The notes beneath the pieces are model-generated. The model was not told the origin of the DNA, made no database searches, and worked only from the letters and a program-made list of their open reading frames with translations. Both the position numbers and the translations under genes were made by a program. From Algoriphagus winogradskyi (GTDB lineage Bacteria > Bacteroidota > Bacteroidia > Cytophagales > Cyclobacteriaceae): a DNA stretch of 64,000 bases. The stretch is taken from the NCBI RefSeq assembly GCF_900182815.1, contig NZ_FXUA01000001.1, positions 806,001 to 870,000 on the forward strand, read 5' to 3'. This document shows, one piece after another, positions 8,059 to 17,959 of this stretch; the stretch's first letter is position 1, and each line of letters begins with the position of its first letter.

Positions 8059-9219
8059 ATGAAACCTCTCTTTCCCCTATTATTTATTTTCCTGTACTCC
8101 ACAGCCTTTGCTCAGGAAACGATCGTGTACCAAGGTGGTCAAGAAGGACATGCTACGTACAGAATCCCAGCAATTATTGACTTACCTAGTGGCGAACTTT
8201 TGGCTTTTGCCGAAGGCAGAGTAAATGGATCAAATGATTATGGTGACATCAATTTGGTGCTCAAGAGAAGCAAGGATAAGGGAAAAACTTGGTCACCACT
8301 CCAAACCATAGTTGATTACGACGACTTGCAAGCCGGCAACCCCGCGCCAGTAATCGATCTTTTTGATCCAGCATATCCGAATGGCGTGGTGTACTTATTC
8401 TATAACACCGGCAACAATCATGAATATGACATCCGAATGAATAAAGGAGTTCGTGAGGTTTGGATGATCCGATCGCTGGATCTGGGAAATTCTTGGGAAG
8501 AGCCTATAAACATCACCAGCCAAGTGCACAAGCCAAATAACCCAGCATTCAATGCTGCATACACCAATCCTGCAGACTGGAGGCATTATGCGAATACTCC
8601 TGGCCATGCCTTTCAATTCCAAAATGGAGCTTATAAAGGAAGAATCTACGTAGCGGCAAATCACTCCCAAGGAGATGCCCAAGATGAATTCAAAGATTAC
8701 CAGGCACATGGTTTCTATACTGACGACCATGGTAAAACCTTCAAAATCTCAGAATCAATTAAATTTCCTGGTTCTAACGAATCTATAGCGGCAGAACTTC
8801 CGGATGGCAAAATGATCATGAGTACGCGTAACCAACGAGGCGATATTCGAAGCAGAATTCTCGCCTATTCTGAAGATGGAGGTGCGACTTGGTCTGAGCA
8901 ATACTTCGAAGACGGGTTACCTGATCCAGTCTGCCAAGGCTCTATACTTTCTTTTCAAGATGAAACTGGAAATACTTTTCTGGCTCATTCGAACAATGCT
9001 GATGAACTCTATAGAAATAACTTGACACTAAAAATCAGCAATGACTTAGGCAAAACTTGGCCAAAATCTATTCTGATTGACCGGAAGGATATTCAAAAAG
9101 GTAAAACCTGGACAGCTTACAGTGATTTGGTTTTACTGGATTCACAAACCCTAGGCATCCTTTACGAACGAGATGATTATAAAGAAATCGTGTTTAAGTG
9201 GATAGACTGGGAAAAGTAA
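8059..9219 (+). CDS. Exo-alpha-sialidase (GH33)
   Basis: A 386-residue secreted enzyme that releases terminal sialic acid. The signal peptide ends at AFA-QE. The arginine-triad motif YRIP is at about residue 34. Asp-box repeats are visible: SKDKGKTWSPL, SLDLGNSWEEP, TDDHGKTFKIS, SEDGGATWSEQ and SNDLGKTWPKS, marking a six-bladed propeller. FAEGRVNGSNDYGDI carries the conserved acid/base region. No sialic acid uptake or catabolic genes (nanA, nanE, nanT) are seen nearby, so released sialic acid may not be consumed through this locus. Probably co-transcribed with the GH20 gene. Confidence 0.92.
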   Translation: MKPLFPLLFIFLYSTAFAQETIVYQGGQEGHATYRIPAIIDLPSGELLAFAEGRVNGSNDYGDINLVLKRSKDKGKTWSPLQTIVDYDDLQAGNPAPVIDLFDPAYPNGVVYLFYNTGNNHEYDIRMNKGVREVWMIRSLDLGNSWEEPINITSQVHKPNNPAFNAAYTNPADWRHYANTPGHAFQFQNGAYKGRIYVAANHSQGDAQDEFKDYQAHGFYTDDHGKTFKISESIKFPGSNESIAAELPDGKMIMSTRNQRGDIRSRILAYSEDGGATWSEQYFEDGLPDPVCQGSILSFQDETGNTFLAHSNNADELYRNNLTLKISNDLGKTWPKSILIDRKDIQKGKTWTAYSDLVLLDSQTLGILYERDDYKEIVFKWIDWEK

Positions 9220-9233
9220 CAGCGAGCATAAAC

Positions 9234-9923
9234 CTAGCCCAGCAGCCTACTTACCTCTGCTTTATACGTTTGGCCAATTGGAATTTCATTCCCATCAATT
9301 TTGATTCGATTACCCTCGATGGTTTGGATTTTGGCTGTATTGACCAAATAGGACTTATGAACCCGTAGAAATTTTCCTTGCACCAATTTCTTTTCCAGCT
9401 CAGAGATTTTCTCCGGGCAAATAATCATACCAGACTGATGATAGACTTTGAAGTAATTCCCAAGAGCCTCAACAAAGCAAATCTTGTCCAGTTCAATCTG
9501 CACGTGCTTTTTGTCTGACTTAAGAAAAATCCGCTCTGGTTCATCCTCCTTTTTGGAAGCTGAAGCATTTGAAGAGCATACCTTATTGATAGCCTTGATA
9601 AACCGATCCAAACTAAAAGGCTTCAGCAAATAATCGGCAATATCCAGCTCATAACCTTGGAGAGCAAACTCCTGATGTGCGGAAGTTACAATCACCTTGG
9701 GAGGGCTTGGCAGAGATTTCAATAATTCAAAGCCTGTAAGTTTTGGCATATTGATATCTAAAAAGATCAGATCTACCTGATTACTCCTGAAAAACTCCAA
9801 AGCCTCAAAACCATTGAAGAAATTGCCCGCTTTTGCCAAAAATGAAAAGTTCTCACAATAGCCTTCAATAATACGATGTGCAATGGGCTCATCATCCAAT
9901 ATAACGTAGCTTACCTGCTCCAT
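9234..9923 (-). CDS. LytTR-family response regulator
   Basis: A 229-residue DNA-binding regulator. The receiver domain occupies about residues 5-120 with the acidic pair DDE at the N-terminus and the phosphoacceptor Asp56 in LIFLDINMP. A LytTR domain follows (about 130-229; FVEALGNYFKVYH, FLRVHKSYLVN, IPIGQTYK). It overlaps the cognate sensor kinase gene by 13 bp. Its targets are unknown; the ABC/M1 genes divergently oriented from the operon are natural candidates. Convergent with the sialidase gene at 14 bp distance. Confidence 0.93.
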   Translation of the reverse strand: MEQVSYVILDDEPIAHRIIEGYCENFSFLAKAGNFFNGFEALEFFRSNQVDLIFLDINMPKLTGFELLKSLPSPPKVIVTSAHQEFALQGYELDIADYLLKPFSLDRFIKAINKVCSSNASASKKEDEPERIFLKSDKKHVQIELDKICFVEALGNYFKVYHQSGMIICPEKISELEKKLVQGKFLRVHKSYLVNTAKIQTIEGNRIKIDGNEIPIGQTYKAEVSRLLG

Positions 9924-11050
9924 AAGATTTCCAAAACCAAAGTATAGATACCGTTCTTTTGAGTGATTTGCAAGGTATGTGAGCCAGGATAGGTTAATTC
10001 CAGTCTCCTTTTTAAATTCTCCAGTCCTATTCCAGGAGCTGTAGATTGGGAGCTGAGATCGAAATTATTTTCAACTTCAAGCCTTAATTTTTCCTGATTC
10101 GAATCCAATGTAATGGATACAAACGCCTCTTCTGCCAACTTTTCAACTCCATGTTTAAAAGCATTTTCCACAGGTACAATAAACAGTAAAGGAGAAATTA
10201 ATTTGTCTTCTGACACGGACACACTAAAATCAATTTTAGGGAGTTGGCGATGACGAATTTTGTGCAGTTCTAGGAAATTTTCCACATAGGCCACTTCCTG
10301 AGAAACAGACACCTCCTTTTTTCTCCCCTCATAAATCGTATAGCGCATCATATCCGACAGCTTCAGCACCACCTCAGGCGCAGCATCAGATTTCTCCACA
10401 CAAAGTCCATAGAGGTTATTAAGTGTATTAAAAAGAAAATGCGGATTGATCTGGTTTTTCAGCATGGCCAGTTCCGCCTGATTTTTCTGGTTTTCCAGAT
10501 CTCTCATCCTTTTCCATTGCTCAAAAACCCATAACAAAAGGAAGAAAGGAATCGGAATCAACAACATGAAAATAGCCATTTCATGGTGTTCTCGCAGGTA
10601 AGTTTCATGCCAACGAAGAATGGAAAAAACCATCCATATCAGTCCATAAACAATGAAAATGACTTTTTGGTACTTCTTGAAAAAGGCCGGAGCGACAAAC
10701 CTGGCAATCCCCATCCAAAATAGAATTAGCAAAAAGATGGAAACCGGATTATCAGGAATGGACATCCATTGATCCAAAAGCAAAATTCCAGTGAAGAAAA
10801 GTGCCAGATACAGAATCTTAAGGAGGTTCTTTTTATGCAAACTGATTTTTCTGCTGTAATAAAAGACCAAACTGGTCAATATCCACCAAGACCCAAGGAT
10901 CAGTACATTCTCTAAATATTCATCAAAATCAATCTTGATAAACCCGATTCTTTGGAGCAAAAAGGTGATAAGCAAGGTAACTGCGAAACCCCAGGCCAAG
11001 GCCTTAAAAAAAGAAGCTTTTGGAAACATACTTCTAAGATAGCTAAGCAC
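9911..11050 (-). CDS. LytS-type sensor histidine kinase
   Basis: A 379-residue membrane kinase. Four to six hydrophobic segments fill residues 10-175, followed by a charged coiled-coil linker and a His_kinase domain with the signature KNQINPHFLFNTLNNLYGL (phospho-His in NPHF). An ATP-binding module follows, with the N box VENAFKHGVEK and the G box GIGLENLKRRL. No extracellular sensor domain is visible, so the signal is probably sensed in or near the membrane. An alternative start is the Met at codon 8 (MFPKASF). It forms an operon with the LytTR regulator and diverges from the ABC gene across 179 bp. Confidence 0.92.
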   Translation of the reverse strand: MLSYLRSMFPKASFFKALAWGFAVTLLITFLLQRIGFIKIDFDEYLENVLILGSWWILTSLVFYYSRKISLHKKNLLKILYLALFFTGILLLDQWMSIPDNPVSIFLLILFWMGIARFVAPAFFKKYQKVIFIVYGLIWMVFSILRWHETYLREHHEMAIFMLLIPIPFFLLLWVFEQWKRMRDLENQKNQAELAMLKNQINPHFLFNTLNNLYGLCVEKSDAAPEVVLKLSDMMRYTIYEGRKKEVSVSQEVAYVENFLELHKIRHRQLPKIDFSVSVSEDKLISPLLFIVPVENAFKHGVEKLAEEAFVSITLDSNQEKLRLEVENNFDLSSQSTAPGIGLENLKRRLELTYPGSHTLQITQKNGIYTLVLEILWSR

Positions 11051-11229
11051 AGATTTTTAGAAAATAAAGATGACCAACTGAGGTATTTCGATGATAAACT
11101 TATTAAAACCTTCACTTTATGCCCAGATCCATTAGATACCGAGTTCATCCTCAATTTGAACCTGTTTGACATATTAATTAGATCTAGTCTTTTCGATTCC
11201 CAATTTTTGATGGAGCAAAAACACAGGAC

Positions 11230-12108
11230 ATGAACCAACTCGAAATCAGAAATCTCAGCAAAACCTATCCAAATGGGATCAAGGCGTTAAATGACATTTC
11301 CATTACCATCACTAACGGGATGTTTGGTCTGTTGGGACCTAACGGCGCGGGAAAATCCAGTTTGATGAGAACACTTGCCACACTTCAAGCAGCAGGTTCA
11401 GGGGAAATTTTTTTCAACGGGCAAGATGTCCAGAAAAAACCTGAGATCATCCGCTCTGTACTAGGCTATTTACCTCAGGAGTTTGGGGTGTATCCAAAAG
11501 TTTCCGCACTTGAATTGCTCGATCATATCGCCATCTTAAAAGGCATCACAAATTCTGTTCAGCGAAAAGATCAGGTCCATTTTTTACTTCAACAAACCAA
11601 CTTATACGATCATCGAAAAAAAGCTGTGCATTCCTATTCAGGTGGAATGAAGCAGCGGTTTGGAATTGCCCAGGCACTTCTAGGGGATCCCAAATTGATT
11701 ATCGTAGACGAACCAACGGCTGGACTTGACCCCGAAGAAAGAAATCGTTTCCTAAATCTTCTGAGTGAAATCGGAGAAAACATCATCGTTATTCTTTCCA
11801 CCCATTTGGTGGATGATGTATTGGAGCTTTGTCCTCAAATGGCAATTATGAATCAGGGAAAAATTATTAAACAAGGAAATCCTGCAGTGCTCACAGCAAG
11901 TTTGGAAGGCAAAATATGGCGAAAAAAAGTCTCCAAATCGGAGTTGCCCCGCTACCAACAAAAGCTGAATATCATCTCTTCCAAACTCATAGCCGGAGAA
12001 ACTTTGATTCATGTAAAAGCCGATGAATTACCCGAAGTAGGTTTTGAGCAAATCAAACCCAGCTTAGAAGATTTCTATTTCTCCACGCTTCAACAGACAA
12101 AGCAATGA
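11230..12108 (+). CDS. ABC transporter ATP-binding protein
   Basis: A 292-residue ATPase subunit of an ABC-2 type system. Walker A is GPNGAGKSS (about residue 38), the Q-loop lies in LPQEFG, the signature is YSGGMKQR, Walker B is LIIVDEPTAGLD, and the switch His is in LSTHLVDD. A C-terminal extension of about 70 residues follows the nucleotide-binding domain. It overlaps the next gene by 4 bp (ATGA), so the two are coupled. The substrate is unknown. Confidence 0.93.
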   Translation: MNQLEIRNLSKTYPNGIKALNDISITITNGMFGLLGPNGAGKSSLMRTLATLQAAGSGEIFFNGQDVQKKPEIIRSVLGYLPQEFGVYPKVSALELLDHIAILKGITNSVQRKDQVHFLLQQTNLYDHRKKAVHSYSGGMKQRFGIAQALLGDPKLIIVDEPTAGLDPEERNRFLNLLSEIGENIIVILSTHLVDDVLELCPQMAIMNQGKIIKQGNPAVLTASLEGKIWRKKVSKSELPRYQQKLNIISSKLIAGETLIHVKADELPEVGFEQIKPSLEDFYFSTLQQTKQ

Positions 12109-15100
12109 ACAGCTCAAGATTTATTTCTTTACTTCGATTTGAGCTCAGCTATCAACTCCGAACCAAAGCCGTTTACCTCTTTGGGCTAATCTACTTTGGA
12201 TTTGCCTTTCTGATGGGAAGCCAAGGAGCCACGCCAGCCGGAGTCAATTACAATTCAGCGTATGAACTGTATTTCAAAATGGGGTTGGTTAGCTTGGGTG
12301 CAGTTTTTTCCATTATGTTTTTCGTAGTCAATGCAGTTCTGCGAGACAGTAAATTTGGCATGGAAGCGCTTATTTTCTCCAGTCCACTTTCCAAATTGGA
12401 ATTCTTTTTCAGTCGTTTCTTAGGCGCCTGGCTGGTCGGAATACTAGTGCTAGTATTAGCAATACCAGGCTTCCATCTAGGAATCGCTTTTTCTGATCTA
12501 GATCCGAACAGAATCACGCCCCTTAATTTAATAGACAGCATTTCAGTAGCTTGGATGCTTTTGATCCCATCGGTGACAGTTTGTACAGTGCTGCTTTTTA
12601 CCGTATGTCTGCTCACCAAAAACTCATTAGCGACCTATGCTATGGCAGTTTTAATTTATGCCTTGTATTTCATCTCTGCCATTTTTCTGAACTCGCCGCT
12701 CCTGGCAAATGCAGCACCAGTTTCCAGCGAGAACTTATTCCTTGCAGCTCTGGCTGACCCTTTTGGACTTTCAGCTTTCTTCGAGCAAACCAATCTTTGG
12801 ACACCATTTCAAAAAAATCAGGAGCAGATTTCATTTATCAGTTTGCTGGGATTGAACAGATTAATCTGGCTAGGGATCAGCGGATTGGTTTTGACAGCTT
12901 GCTATCGCAAATTCTCTTTTAGATCCTCCCATCAAAAACAGCAAAAAACTGAACCTCTCAAAGAAGATGAAAGTCTAAATCGTCTTTCACTCCCTAAACC
13001 AAAAAAGGCTACCATTTCAATTTGTAATTACTTCCCAATTCTTACTTCTCTGATCAGAATAGATCTGAAATTCATATTCCAAAGCATTGCCTTTTGGGCT
13101 GTTTTGGGGATTTGGATAGTACTGGCTGTAACCGAAATTTATTCAAAAATCTATGCAGGAGGAGCCTATGATGAGAATTACTTTCCTGCCAGCCAACTGC
13201 TTTTGGAGCAGGTTCAACAGCCTTTGTATCTATTTGGAATCTTGCTGCTGGTGTTTTTCTCAGGTGAATTAGTCTGGCGAGTGAAAAATGTAAAGTCACA
13301 TGAAATCATAAGCGCCACTCCTATTCCAAATACCTATTTTTTTCTTTCTAAACTGGGTTCACTCTCAATTCTAGTACTGCTTTTGATCGGAGTGACTGTG
13401 GTTATTTCCTTAAGTTTCCAATTGCTGCAAGGCTACCTAAATATGGATAGTCTAGCGATTTTAAGCCTGTTGATTTATCCCGGAATCCCCCTTCTCTTCT
13501 ATGCTTGCTTTTTTCTTTTGATTCAGAATTTCTCTCGAAGCAATTACCTTGGAATGGGACTTTCAGTCCTTGCATTCGCCTTATTCGCAGGCCCATTGGG
13601 CACTGCATTGGGACTTAATCATCCCTTATTAAAAATCGGAGACCTTCCTGCACTGGTCTATAGTGAGCAAGCTGGATGGGAAATGAATGCATCCGGTTTT
13701 TGGATTTTGGCCTTGCTTTGGGTACTACTTATAGGAAGCGCCACGCTATTTTCTATTACTGATTGGCGTGGATCACTGGATAGAATATCAGGAAAATTTA
13801 CTTGGAACAAGTTCAATAAGGCTGGATTAATCTGCTTGGCGGCATCTACTGCAGTGATTGGGTTCAGCTTCCATCAAATAAATTATGAGGAAAATTATCA
13901 AAGCAGAGATGAGATTCTTTTCGCAAAACAGGATTATGAATTGAAATATAAGCACCTGCAAAAAAGCCCTGTTTTAAGTTACTCAGCTTTGAATATGAAG
14001 GTGGACATTTTTCCTTCCAAAGGAACCTATTCTGCAATGGTAAAGGGAAAGCTGATAAACAACAGTGACAGCCCAATCAGTAAAATGCTGTTAACAGAAA
14101 AAGAGGAATTGAAGAATTTAAGCTTGCAAAAAGCCACTGAGATCACAAAAGATGAGTCATTGGGAGTTTATGTAGTAGAGTTTGAAATCCCCTTATTACC
14201 TAAGGAAGAGATTGAATTTTCGTTTGAAGTGCAGACCAAACCTTCCATCTTCTCCACAAATCCTGCTGTTATCAAAGATGGCACTTACCTCAATTTCCGT
14301 GATTTCTCACCTTATTTTGGCTATTCTGAAGAGAGGGAAATTAGCGACAATCAGGAAAGGAAAAAGCGAGGTTTACCTCTTAAACCAAATTTTTACGGTT
14401 TACAAGAGCACAAAGAGCAATTAGAAAGAAACTTGGCTAAAATTGATTTTGAAGCAGAAATCAGTACAGATTCAAATCAGATTGCATTAACCTCAGGTGA
14501 TTTAATCGCGCAAAGAACCCATGGGAGCCGTACCACTTTCATGTTTAAGAGCCCTCATAAAATAATGCCTGCCATCGCTTTTTTCTCCGGAATCTACCAG
14601 GTAGAACGATTGAATCTAGAAGGAAAACTTCTGGAAGTTTATTCAATTCCAGCCCATCACCTGAGCTCCAAAGAGACTTTGGCGATCATGAAAACCAGTT
14701 TGGAGATGCTCTCAGAGACTTTTGGCGAATACCCTGATGAGCATCTGAAAATAGTAGAAGTACCATCCTACTGGGCATTTGGAGGCTTTGCCCATCCCGG
14801 AATTATCAGTATGGTTGAGGACAATTACTTTCTGGTGAGATCCGAGCCCGAGAATCAATTTGATTTAAAGCGCAAGCGGGTAATTCACGAAGTTGCACAT
14901 CAATGGTTTGGGCATCTTCTAGCACCAAGAAATCTACCTGGCGCTTCCCTTTTCGTGGAAGGATTTGCAAAATATGCCGAGGCGATGGTGATGGAGAAAG
15001 AAATCGGAAAATCAGCGCTTTGGCACTTGACCGACAATGCTACCAGAACTTACTTTTCAGGAAGGGCTTTCGCTTCAGAAACAGAGCCAGCGCTCTCCAG

Positions 15101-15683
15101 TGTTGAAAACCAAGGCTATTTATCCTACGGAAAAAGTCTTTTGAGTTTGCTAGCAACTCAGGAATTGATCGGTGAGAAAAAACTCAATTCAGTAATTCAC
15201 AAAATTGTGGAAACCAATCGAGAGAATACCCAACCAAAGGTGAAGGTGAGCGATTTTCTAAGCGAACTAAGCGCAGTATGCAAGCCTTCCGAAAATGCAT
15301 TGATTAGCGATTGGTTTGAAAAAGTAATTCACTACGACATCAAAATTGAGGACGTTACTATACAGGTCTTGCATAGTGGCGAATACGAATTGAAAATATC
15401 CTATGCAGCTAAAAAGCTAGAGACATTAATCGACGGTTCTGTTCAAGAAATCGCGATGGATGAACCTCTGACTATATCCCTTTTGTCTGATCATCCAGAA
15501 CAAATCGAATCAGACTCTGAAATCATCTCTACCTATAAATCACCACTAAAAAATGGAAATGGTGACTTGATTATCATTTCCAAGGTAAAACCGCAATGGG
15601 TTGGAATTGATCCCTGGGGCACGAGGCCGGATCAAAATAGAAGAGATAATTTTTATAAAATAAAATTTGAATATTCGCAATGA
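12105..15683 (+). CDS. ABC-2 permease fused to M1-like aminopeptidase domain
   Basis: A 1192-residue fusion. Residues 1-580 form two ABC-2 permease halves with about 12 membrane segments. Residues about 610-1190 form an extracytoplasmic M1-like peptidase. HEVAHQWFGH at about residue 928 gives HExxH, and the third zinc ligand is the Glu of VEGFAKYAE. The spacing is x19 rather than the x18 of classical M1 enzymes. The usual GxMEN exopeptidase motif is replaced by GGFAH, so substrate binding must differ. This architecture recurs in Bacteroidota beside an ABC ATPase and regulatory kinases. The exported or processed peptide is unknown. Confidence 0.92.
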   Translation: MNSSRFISLLRFELSYQLRTKAVYLFGLIYFGFAFLMGSQGATPAGVNYNSAYELYFKMGLVSLGAVFSIMFFVVNAVLRDSKFGMEALIFSSPLSKLEFFFSRFLGAWLVGILVLVLAIPGFHLGIAFSDLDPNRITPLNLIDSISVAWMLLIPSVTVCTVLLFTVCLLTKNSLATYAMAVLIYALYFISAIFLNSPLLANAAPVSSENLFLAALADPFGLSAFFEQTNLWTPFQKNQEQISFISLLGLNRLIWLGISGLVLTACYRKFSFRSSHQKQQKTEPLKEDESLNRLSLPKPKKATISICNYFPILTSLIRIDLKFIFQSIAFWAVLGIWIVLAVTEIYSKIYAGGAYDENYFPASQLLLEQVQQPLYLFGILLLVFFSGELVWRVKNVKSHEIISATPIPNTYFFLSKLGSLSILVLLLIGVTVVISLSFQLLQGYLNMDSLAILSLLIYPGIPLLFYACFFLLIQNFSRSNYLGMGLSVLAFALFAGPLGTALGLNHPLLKIGDLPALVYSEQAGWEMNASGFWILALLWVLLIGSATLFSITDWRGSLDRISGKFTWNKFNKAGLICLAASTAVIGFSFHQINYEENYQSRDEILFAKQDYELKYKHLQKSPVLSYSALNMKVDIFPSKGTYSAMVKGKLINNSDSPISKMLLTEKEELKNLSLQKATEITKDESLGVYVVEFEIPLLPKEEIEFSFEVQTKPSIFSTNPAVIKDGTYLNFRDFSPYFGYSEEREISDNQERKKRGLPLKPNFYGLQEHKEQLERNLAKIDFEAEISTDSNQIALTSGDLIAQRTHGSRTTFMFKSPHKIMPAIAFFSGIYQVERLNLEGKLLEVYSIPAHHLSSKETLAIMKTSLEMLSETFGEYPDEHLKIVEVPSYWAFGGFAHPGIISMVEDNYFLVRSEPENQFDLKRKRVIHEVAHQWFGHLLAPRNLPGASLFVEGFAKYAEAMVMEKEIGKSALWHLTDNATRTYFSGRAFASETEPALSSVENQGYLSYGKSLLSLLATQELIGEKKLNSVIHKIVETNRENTQPKVKVSDFLSELSAVCKPSENALISDWFEKVIHYDIKIEDVTIQVLHSGEYELKISYAAKKLETLIDGSVQEIAMDEPLTISLLSDHPEQIESDSEIISTYKSPLKNGNGDLIIISKVKPQWVGIDPWGTRPDQNRRDNFYKIKFEYSQ

Positions 15684-15860
15684 TGCCAATCGTCTTAGAT
15701 TCCCTGCTTACTTGGTTGGATGAAACCGGAGACCGCAGGTGCCTCAATTATTTATTGTTATAATTTAAATTGCTTTTGGCTCTTTATTGGTAGATAAGGA
15801 TGTACATAAAATAAGTTTTCCTTATTTGCACACTATCTACCTAAAGCATTCCTAGCTCAG

Positions 15861-16106
15861 TTACTTTAGCTCATCCCCTCTTGATGAAATCGGAAAAGCA
15901 AAGCTCCTATGCATAAACCCCATGTAGATCTCAATATATCTGTCTCTTTCTTCATCTGTCAAAACACCTATGAAGTTTGCTATCAGATCATAAATATGTG
16001 ATACAGGAATAATATTGATCCTTCCCTTTTCAAAATAAGCAGGGAAGCACTTATGGATGCCGCGGAATCCATGGCTGTAAGAACGGTAAATGGCACGCTT
16101 ATTTAG
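15861..16106 (-). pseudogene. Remnant of an unidentified gene (C-terminal 81 codons)
   Basis: The 543-bp gap between 15684 and 16226 has no intact gene. On the reverse strand a frame runs without a start codon from 16106 to a TAA at 15861 and reads like protein: SYSHGFRGIHKCFPAYF, then IYDLIANFIGVLTDEERDRY, then MGFMHRSFAFPISS. An in-frame TGA lies just upstream, so the N-terminus is lost. I do not recognise the family. Alternatively it is a chance open frame, but composition and amphipathic pattern favour a decayed gene. Confidence 0.4.
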
Positions 16107-16226
16107 CGTTCAGTCAAGAAAACCGCAGAACCAACAAAAGAAAACTTTCAGATTCTGTTTATTTGGGAGTTATTTAGATGTTATGTGGTATGAGTCAGAT
16201 ACTGCTCATCCTATATAATTCCATTT

Positions 16227-17081
16227 ATGAACAAGATTATTCCGTTAGTCCTATTTCTCATCCTACCATTCCTCTCCCCTGCCCAAACGGTCTGCACTTT
16301 GGAGAGCAGAGAAAAACTTGAGGAGATGCTGGACCAACTCGCACAGGAAGGTCTTAGCAATAGAACTTCAAATGAGCGGGTAATCGAGATCGGAAAGAAA
16401 TTCCTTAAAACTCCCTATGTGGAAAAAACGCTGGAGCTTCCGGGTGAAGAAAAGTTGGTAATCAACTTGACTGGTTTGGACTGCACCACTTATGTGGAAA
16501 CTGTTATCACACTTACACGAATTGCAGAAGAGGGTAAATTCACTTTCCAGGAATTCGAAAAGGAGCTGGAAAATCTTAGGTATAGAGATGGAACCAACGA
16601 AGGGTATGCTACCCGACTTCATTATTTTTCTGACTGGATTTTTGAAAACGAACAAAAGGGCATTTTGAAGGATGTTACCAAGGAAATCGGGGGGGCTCCT
16701 TATGCCAATGCTCCTACTTTTATGTCTGAAAACCCTCAATTTTACAGGCAACTGAGTGAATCCGAGAATTTGGACGCCATCAAAGAAACTGAGTCAAAAA
16801 TTGACAAGCGTGGGTATTACTATGTCCCGAAGGCGGATATTCAATCCCTTGAAAAAAATATACAATCTGGGGATATCATTGCCATCACCACCTCCATGAC
16901 TAATCTAGACGTTGTGCACACGGGCTTCGCTATTGAGAAAAATGGAAGAATTCATTTGATGCACGCAAGCTCTAAAAACAGAGAAGTGGAGATATCCGAA
17001 AAACCCTTGAGCGAGTATCTCGCAGGCAATAAAACTCAATCCGGAATTATCGTTTCTAGGCTGATCAAAACAGCCTATTAA
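16227..17081 (+). CDS. DUF1460 amidase-like secreted protein
   Basis: A 284-residue protein with signal peptide (cleavage near LSPAQ-T) and the DUF1460 fold, an NlpC/P60-related cysteine peptidase/amidase group. GLDCTTYVETV near residue 89 carries the presumed nucleophile Cys; VVHTGFAI and HLMHASS near residues 230-250 carry the His partners. Known members act on peptidoglycan fragments such as N-acetylmuramoyl-peptides, so a cell-wall role in the periplasm is likely. It is a single gene, with loose intergenic regions on both sides. Confidence 0.88.
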   Translation: MNKIIPLVLFLILPFLSPAQTVCTLESREKLEEMLDQLAQEGLSNRTSNERVIEIGKKFLKTPYVEKTLELPGEEKLVINLTGLDCTTYVETVITLTRIAEEGKFTFQEFEKELENLRYRDGTNEGYATRLHYFSDWIFENEQKGILKDVTKEIGGAPYANAPTFMSENPQFYRQLSESENLDAIKETESKIDKRGYYYVPKADIQSLEKNIQSGDIIAITTSMTNLDVVHTGFAIEKNGRIHLMHASSKNREVEISEKPLSEYLAGNKTQSGIIVSRLIKTAY

Positions 17082-17292
17082 GCCTATACGCTTATTTTTA
17101 AGCCTTTTCTCTTAGAACCTTTTTAGCATATACTGGCATTCATTCTCACCATTACATACTACATCTTCGACCCATGGGAAATTGCATTTTACTTCAAATG
17201 TACCTGGTTTTTTTGTTGAAATGAGAACCTTAGAATCTAACAAATACAAGTAGTGGCTTGCTTATTGGACTTTTGCCAATAAAAAAAAACTC

Positions 17293-17955
17293 ATGAATAC
17301 CGAAAAGCAAAAAGTATTGATCATCGGTGCTAATGGAAGCACTGGTAAACTCATATGTAATTTATTAAAGTCCTCTTCTTCTTATTCTCCTCTCGCCATG
17401 ATCAGAAAGGAAGCTCAGAAGGAATATTTTGAGGATAAGGGAATAGAAACCGTGATGGGCGATCTGGAAAAAGATTTTGAATCTGCTTTTACTGGCGTTT
17501 CAAAAGTAATTTTTGCCGCAGGCTCTGGAGGTTCAACTGGACCAGAAAAAACCATAGCAGTTGACCAGGATGGTGCTATAAAGAGTATTGACTTCGCTCA
17601 AAATCATAAAATTGAAAAATTTGTCATGCTAAGCTCCATGGGGGCTGGTAATCCTGAAGATTTCGAAGATTCAAAAATGCATGGATATTTGCTTGCCAAG
17701 CATAAAGCAGACGAGCACTTGATAAAAAGCGATTTGAATTACACTATCGTTCGCCCGGGAACATTGACAAACGAGACTGGAACAGGCAAAATTGAAGCTG
17801 CCCAAAACCTTGGTAAGCGTGGTGAAATATCACGGGAAGATGTCGCTGAAACCCTGGTGGAAGTTTTGGATTCCAAACTCGCTTCGATCATATCATTTGA
17901 GATGATAAAAGGACAGGACAAAATCCGAGAAGCACTTGAGAAGCTAGGCTCCTAA
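17293..17955 (+). CDS. SDR-family NAD(P)-binding protein (YhfK/YwnB-like)
   Basis: A 220-residue atypical short-chain dehydrogenase of the NAD(P)H-binding type. The Rossmann motif GANGSTG is near residue 13, the second strand ends with MGDLEKDF, FVMLSSMGAG follows near residue 110, and the HKADEHL lysine and YTIVRPGTLTNE region is near residue 150. Members of this group are oxidoreductases or redox sensors with mostly unknown substrates. It converges on the cyclase gene with a 4-bp gap. Confidence 0.85.
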   Translation: MNTEKQKVLIIGANGSTGKLICNLLKSSSSYSPLAMIRKEAQKEYFEDKGIETVMGDLEKDFESAFTGVSKVIFAAGSGGSTGPEKTIAVDQDGAIKSIDFAQNHKIEKFVMLSSMGAGNPEDFEDSKMHGYLLAKHKADEHLIKSDLNYTIVRPGTLTNETGTGKIEAAQNLGKRGEISREDVAETLVEVLDSKLASIISFEMIKGQDKIREALEKLGS

Positions 17956-17959
17956 AATA

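Noticed and set aside
8059..9219. Start of a sialic acid utilisation operon
   Set aside because: No nan catabolic or transport gene follows; the next genes are a convergent two-component system.
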